Of a stretch of 11,156 nt of DNA, positions 7,461 to 11,156 are shown piece after piece. The translations under genes were made by a program, and so were the position numbers. Source of the stretch: Euperipatoides rowelli (Eukaryota; Onychophora; Udeonychophora; Euonychophora; Peripatopsidae). A model generated the notes under the pieces. That model was given only the letters and a program-made list of their open reading frames with translations, did not search any database and was not told the DNA's origin. The first letter of the stretch is position 1, and the number at the start of each line of letters is the position of its first letter. The DNA lies in assembly GCA_003024985.2 (NCBI GenBank), contig PXIH01S0006522.1. One strand, given 5' to 3'.

Positions 7461-8600
7461 ATAGAGGAATTTTACCTTATTCTGTAGATGAATTTAACAA
7501 CTATTTTGTGTCTGCCGGTACTCTTGCGGCTAACAAGATAGGTTATGTAGAGGGTGAGGATTCATCTGTTGATGAGACTAGTCTAATTGAATGTGATTTT
7601 CAACCTTTTGAATTTAGTTTGATTACAGAGGAGGTGTTGAGTTCTATGGTTAATGACTTATCGGTGTCGGTTTCTCTGGGACCTGATGATATAAATTCTA
7701 GGATATTGAAACTGATCCTTCCTGTTGTTTCTGGGCTGATTGTCACTATGTTTAATGAATCACTTTCCACTGGAGTCTTTTCAAAATTGTGGAATAAGGC
7801 TTTGGTCACTCCAGTCTTTAAATCTGGGTGTAAAAATGATAATAATCAATTACAGGCCTACATCAGCATTGTCCATTCTTGGAAAACTATTGGAAAAAAT
7901 AGTTCATTGACAGCTGTCAGATTATTTGACTATCAATAACTTGATGCATCAACATCAGAGTGGATATCATAGATTTCATTCAACTGCTAGTTGTATAGTG
8001 GATGTTACGGATGACTGGTCTAAGAATATGGATGAGGGCCTATTGATTGTTGTTTTATCATTGGATCTTTCCAAGGCGTTAGATTGTTGTCCCATAAACT
8101 GTTGATTAAAAAGCTTAAGAATTTTAATCTAGGTGGAAATATTATTGAGTGGTTTGTGAGCTAGTTTAATAGCAGATTACAGTCTGTTAGCTATGGAGGT
8201 GTGACTTCTGGGTATCTAAGTGTCCAGACAGGTGTTCCGCAGGGATCGGTGTTGGGACCGCTGCTGTTCTCAATGTTTGTCAACAACTTGTTTAGTGTTC
8301 CTAAAACTTCTAAAATCATTATGTTTGCTGATGATACTACTATGTACCTTGGAGGAAGGGACTTGGAAAAAATTACTGATTTGTTGATGTATGATTATGG
8401 GTTGTTGTTTGAATGGATGAAAAACTGTTTGTCTTTGAACACAGCCAAGCCGGGGTGCATGGTGGTAGGAACAAGAAGATGATTGAAACAAGGTGGAGCT
8501 GATAGCTTAATTTTAAAATTCAATAAGCTTTTGTTAAAACCAACAAATCATATAAAACTGTTTGGTCTATACTTTGATCAAACACTTTCCTGGGGTACTC
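7461..8600 (+). pseudogene. LINE reverse transcriptase domain, broken
   Basis: This enzyme copies the element RNA at the nicked target. Visible motifs: FNNYFVSAG from 7493, GPDDINSRILK at 7679-7711 (fingers), LVTPVFKSG ending near 7828, then after a frameshift at about 7845 NYRPTS (7848-7865), LGKLLEKIVH and a TGA at 7908, SGYHRFHSTAS (about 7959-7991), motif A LDLSKALD with the catalytic Asp at 8064-8066, a frameshift near 8088, a TAG at 8162, motif B GVPQGSVLGPLLF at 8231-8269, motif C FADD with Asp-Asp at 8330-8335, a TGA at 8480, and KLFGLYFD plus LSWGTHI at about 8555-8609 (motif E/thumb). All three catalytic aspartates remain. The TGA at 8480 keeps the same frame on both sides and reads as a simple nonsense change. 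Confidence 0.92.
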
Positions 8601-9161
8601 ATATAAAACAATTAATTAAAAAATGTACAGGTCTTAACAAGATGTATAGACTTAGTTTTGTTTTGTCTAGTCACCACTTGGTATTAATTTATTATGCCTT
8701 AATCTTTCCTCACCTAACTTAGGCTACTGTGATACTGTGTGGATAAGATGTGGAACTGTATTATCCAATAGTTTGCAGGTTGTAGTTAACTCGGCTGTGA
8801 AGGTTATAGTATATGGTGTGGGCCCTTTTAATGCATCCATGGCCTTGAAAAAATTGAAATGGTTACATCTCAAAACAATTAGAGATATTCATTTGATTTT
8901 GTTGATATGGAAGATCATCAATAATAGATCCCCACATTACTTGATTAATAAAAGATGTTTAACTAATGTAACACAATCATGACTAGACTTAACTCCACTC
9001 ATGGTCTGAGAGTGGAAGGGCATAACAATGTGAGGTGAGCTAGATCACTAACCTGCCTGGGTCCTAAATTGTGGAATGCCCTGCCCGAGAGTATAAGAAA
9101 AATTTAAGTGTTTGGTCATCTAAAAAATAATCTTTTTAAACTGTTTTCTGATGGTTTTTAA
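8601..9161 (+). pseudogene. LINE C-terminal region, broken, to the ancestral stop
   Basis: Continuing from the thumb: FPHLT then, after a frameshift near 8718, GYCDTVW (8722-8742), LQVVVNSAVKVI (about 8773-8808) and the conserved LIWKIINN region. After another frameshift at about 8980 the sequence resumes in frame 3 with THGLRVEG, ARSL, GPKLWNALPESIR (9060-9098), FGHLKNNLFKLF and the TAA at 9159-9161. The yCxxvWG, LQnrAvkiI and GxxLWNxLPxxIR words are the standard tail of CR1/L2/Daphne-like elements. Two in-frame stops (9036, 9105) interrupt it. Confidence 0.85.
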
Positions 9162-9380
9162 TTACCTTGTTATTGGCTTTTTAATATAGAAAATTTATAA
9201 ATGTTCTAGTTTTAACTATGTTACTTTACAATATTAGTTAGCCTATATATTTATATTTTGGATGATTATTTATATTTTAATTAGTGTTGATATTTTGTAC
9301 TTTTTTTAGTTAGATGTCTATTTAGTATTTATGTTTTGACAATTGGACTTAAATAGCACTTCTGATGAAGGTCCAGCTAA
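9162..9380 (+). other. LINE 3' UTR and tail junction
   Basis: A/T-rich non-coding tail of the LINE ending AAATAGCACTTCTGATGAAG, then GTCCAGC and TAATAATAATAAG, which slides into the purine repeat. No AATAAA directly precedes the end. The short trinucleotide tail fits retrotransposons that end in microsatellites instead of poly(A). Confidence 0.65.
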
Positions 9381-9720
9381 TAATAATAAGAAGAAAAAGA
9401 ACAAGAAGAAAAAGAAGAAGAAAAAGAAAAAGAAGAAAAAGAAAAAGAAGAAAAGGAGGAAGAAAAAGAATAAAAATAAGAAGAAGCAAAAGAAGAAAAG
9501 GAAGAAGAAAAGGAAGAAGAAAATTAAGAAGAAAAGGAAGAAGAAAAGGAAAAAGAAGAAAAGAAAAGGAAGAAAAGAAGAAAAGGAAGAAAAAAGGAGG
9601 AAGAAAAGGAAGAAGAAAAAGAGGAAGAAGAAAAATAGGAAGAAAGAAAAAAAGAAGAAAAGGAAGAAGAAAGGGAAGAAGAAAGAAGAAGAAAATAAAG
9701 AAAAGAATGAAGAAGAAAAG

Positions 9721-9950
9721 AAAGAAGTAGAAGAAAAGAAAGAAGTAGAAGAAAAGAAAGAAGAAGAAAATAATGAAGAAGAAAAGAAAGAAGTAGAAGA
9801 AAAGAAAGAAGTAGAAGAAAAGAAAGAAGAAGAAAATAATGAAGAAGNGTAGAAGAAAAGAAAGAAGAAGAAAATAATGAAGAAGAAAAGAAAGAAGTAG
9901 AAGAAAAGAAAGAAGTAGAAGAAAAGAAAGAAGAAGAAAATAAAGAAGAA

Positions 9951-9956
<6 letters not shown>
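9721..9956 (+). repeat. 66-bp higher-order repeat inside the purine tract
   Basis: Each 66-bp unit consists of two copies of an 18-mer (AAAGAAGTAGAAGAAAAG) and a 30-mer containing AAAATAATGAAG. Complete units lie at 9721-9786 and 9891-9956, and a nearly complete one starts at 9787. The unit between is short by about 28 bp, and the break coincides with the N at 9848, so it looks like a collapsed assembly junction. The T-containing markers (GTAG, TAATG) make the periodicity unambiguous. Confidence 0.85.
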
Positions 9957-9984
<28 letters not shown>

Positions 9985-10103
9985 AAAAAGAAAAGAAGGA
10001 AGAAAAGAAAGAAGAAAAGAAGGAAAAAGAAAAGAAAGAAGAAAAGAAAGAAGAAAAAGAAGAAAAGGAAGAAGAATAGAAAGAAAAGAAAAAAGAAGAA
10101 AAT

Positions 10104-10119
10104 GAAGGTCTAGCCTAAG
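10104..10119 (+). repeat. second copy of the LINE tail sequence inside the microsatellite
   Basis: TGAAGGTCTAGCCTAA matches the LINE end TGAAGGTCCAGCTAA (9366-9380) with one substitution and one inserted base. It is likewise followed by the purine repeat. It is the only non-purine island in this part of the tract and suggests the LINE tail plus repeat was duplicated in tandem. Confidence 0.55.
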
Positions 10120-10410
10120 TAGAAAAAGAAAAAAAGCAGAAAAGAAAAAGAAAAGAAAAAGAAGAAGAAAAGAAAGAAAAGAAAAAGAAGAAAAGAAAAA
10201 GACGGAAAGAAAAAGGAAAGAAAAAGAAAAAAAAGAAAAGAAAAAGAAGAAAAGAAAAAGAAAAGAAAAATAAGAAGACAAGAAAAAGAAGAAAAGAAAA
10301 AAAGAAGCAAAGAAAAAGAAAAGAAAAGCAAAAGAAGAAAAGAAAAAGAAGAAAAGAAAAAGAAGAAAAGAAAAGAAAAAGAAGAAAAGAAAAAGAAAAG
10401 AAAAAAAAGA

Positions 10411-10526
10411 AAAAGAAGAAAAGAAAAACAAATGCAATCAGGCAATATATACTGTATTTTCAATACTAAAAAGAAGAAAAGAAAAACAAATGCAATCAGG
10501 CAATATATACTGTATTTTCAATACTA
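10411..10526 (+). repeat. 58-bp tandem duplication at the microsatellite edge
   Basis: 10411-10468 and 10469-10526 are identical. Each unit starts in the purine tract (AAAAGAAGAAAAG), continues through CAAATGCAATCAGGCAATAT and ends ATTTTCAATACTA. A further 19-bp-period partial copy, ATTTTCAATACTAAT, follows (10514 and 10533). Perfect identity implies a recent event or an assembly artefact. Confidence 0.9.
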
Positions 10527-10549
10527 ATATATATTTTCAATACTAATAG

Positions 10550-10890
10550 ATACTAGCCTAGATTATGTTAGTTACAGTAGCCTATATTAAAATATATCTA
10601 TATGCTAGTCATTCTTGTTGATTTTAATAAATTGAAAAGAAAAAAATAGACCTACAGTTATTGTTAGTGCAAGAAAAATTATAATATTTAAAAAAAATTA
10701 TCGTATTGATAAGCTAAACTTTTTATCATGGAATTTGAAAGAATTAAATTATTTATTAAAAAATGTATCATTTTTGTTTATTAACAAGTCTAATAAACTT
10801 TTACTTTGATTAATAATAATAAACTTTTCTTCATTCATTTCTTGTTAAGATAATCTATTATCAATCAACAAAGACTGCTTGAAACTTTTA
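10550..10890. other. A/T-rich spacer
   Basis: No coding signal, RNA gene or transposon end seen. TAGCCTA occurs at 10554 and 10578. Confidence 0.55.
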
Positions 10891-10891
10891 A

Positions 10892-10990
10892 ATGCTTTCA
10901 CTTGGTGTCCTTGCAGCAGAAGTGTACACTGGCCCAAAGCTGTCCCATTTAGAGAGTGTGAGTGAGAGTGCAAAGGCTAGCACACACTAG
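10892..10990 (+). CDS. weak candidate small ORF or terminal exon, unrecognised
   Basis: An ATG at 10892 opens 32 codons to a TAG at 10988-10990, with soluble Ser/Glu/Ala-rich composition in a stretch that is less A/T-rich than its surroundings. Alternatively CTTGCAG at about 10910-10916 is a splice acceptor and the same frame is a last exon. There is no recognisable domain, and the length is well within chance. Confidence 0.15.
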   Translation: MLSLGVLAAEVYTGPKLSHLESVSESAKASTH

Positions 10991-10998
10991 GAGAATTT

Positions 10999-11018
10999 TT
11001 CTTTGAAGCATCAAAGAA
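10999..11018. repeat. perfect 8-bp stem-loop
   Basis: TTCTTTGA (10999-11006) and TCAAAGAA (11011-11018) form a perfect stem with loop AGCA. It is not the histone 3' stem-loop. Function unknown. Confidence 0.5.
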
Positions 11019-11019
11019 T

Positions 11020-11156
11020 TGTACTCCGAAGGTAACTAATCTTGTGTGCGTCAAAATGCTTTAGAGAAAACCAGACTTCGAAGAGAACACTTTCATCACT
11101 TTCAAAAGTAGACCTCTGGTTTACATTTTGAAGAATTTCTCCTCGGAGTCAAAGTT
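11020..11156. repeat. imperfect inverted repeat running off the right edge
   Basis: ACTCCGA, AAAATG and AAACCAGA at 11024-11074 recur in the same order on the reverse strand of 11105-11156 (ACTCCGAGGAG, AAAATG, AAACCAGAGG), with indels. A palindrome CTTCGAAG lies between the arms. This looks like part of a fold-back or MITE whose outer end is outside the window. Confidence 0.35.

Larger units (their letters stand above)
5917..9380 (+). mobile_element. degenerate CR1/L2/jockey-like non-LTR retrotransposon (LINE), near full length
   Basis: One ancestral reading frame can be followed from the ATG at 5917 to the TAA at 9159-9161 across all three + frames. It encodes, in order, leader with 2A-like motif, PHD finger, AP-type endonuclease, linker, reverse transcriptase and LINE C-terminal region. 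Frame changes lie near 6120, 6448, 6641, 6721 (A9 run), 6917, 7127, 7224 (A7 run), 7346, 7845, 8088, 8718 and 8980. In-frame stops are at 6231, 6267, 6482, 7908, 8162, 8480, 9036 and 9105. The 3' UTR (9162-9380) ends in CTTCTGATGAAGGTCCAGC and TAATAATAA, then the purine microsatellite; a short-repeat tail in place of poly(A) is typical of the CR1/L2 group. The 5' limit is uncertain and may reach about 5640. No target-site duplication could be defined. The element cannot move by itself. Confidence 0.9.
9381..10430 (+). repeat. purine-rich (GAA/AAG/AAAAG)n microsatellite array, about 1.05 kb
   Basis: The + strand is nearly all A and G. Three zones differ: 9388-9716, mostly AAG mixed with GGAAGA; 9721-9956, a 66-bp higher-order repeat; and 10125-10430, an A-richer zone of AAAAG/AAGAAA units. 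Because purine-only DNA lacks TAG/TGA/TAA except by mutation, long Lys/Glu/Arg frames on + and Phe/Leu/Ser frames on - arise by composition; they are not genes. Tracts of this kind can form triplex (H-DNA), as known for expanded GAA. It begins exactly at the LINE tail, so the tail probably seeded it. An ambiguous base lies at 9848. Confidence 0.95.

Noticed and set aside
9343-9852. Long Lys/Glu/Arg-rich reading frame on the + strand
   Set aside because: It is produced by the purine-only microsatellite; no domain, all + frames look alike, and it starts in the LINE 3' UTR.
9381-10430. CRISPR array
   Set aside because: The repeats are low-complexity purine units without unique spacers, in animal DNA.
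9349-10463. Long Phe/Leu/Ser-rich reading frames on the - strand
   Set aside because: Mirror image of the same purine tract; not membrane proteins, only polypyrimidine composition.

Overview
This is an AT-rich stretch of animal nuclear DNA. It has no intact gene and no bacterial-type gene organisation. What it holds is transposable-element debris, simple repeats and long A/T-rich spacer. The retroelement type (a CR1/L2/jockey-like APE-class LINE with a PHD finger), long poly(G) runs and a strongly over-represented word, TAGCCTA (14 copies on the two strands), point to a metazoan. An aquatic invertebrate or a fish-like lineage is my guess; the species cannot be read from the sequence.

Layout: 1-2000 is A/T-rich spacer with a short tandem duplication near 421-484. 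A 251-bp MITE-like element (2009-2259) has inverted-repeat ends and an exact 8-bp flanking duplication. A diverged relative lies at 3789-4048; it shares the core but has different inverted-repeat ends. Between and after them are hAT-like terminal sequences (2275, 4734), an unclassified GC-richer block (2581-2840), poly(G)/poly(C) runs, an NRF1-type palindrome (4116-4127), a near-perfect 16-bp hairpin (4978-5020) and one short minus-strand reading frame that looks mildly protein-like (5043-5243).

5917-9380 is the main object: one decayed, nearly full-length non-LTR retrotransposon on the + strand. Read across at least 12 frameshifts and 8 in-frame stops, a single ancestral reading frame gives, in order: a hydrophobic leader with a degenerate 2A-like motif, a C4HC3 PHD finger, an AP-type endonuclease, a linker, a reverse transcriptase (motif A Asp and FADD still present) and the usual LINE C-terminal region. 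A CRE palindrome at 5680 and a YY1-like site over the first ATG may be remnants of its promoter.

The LINE 3' end runs through TAATAATAA into about 1.05 kb of almost pure purine (GAA/AAG/AAAAG)n repeat. This contains a 66-bp higher-order repeat, a second copy of the LINE-end sequence, and finally a 58-bp tandem duplication that joins it to unique DNA. The last 600 bp are A/T-rich spacer, a weak candidate exon and an imperfect fold-back that continues past the window. The long apparent reading frames inside the purine tract are artefacts of composition.
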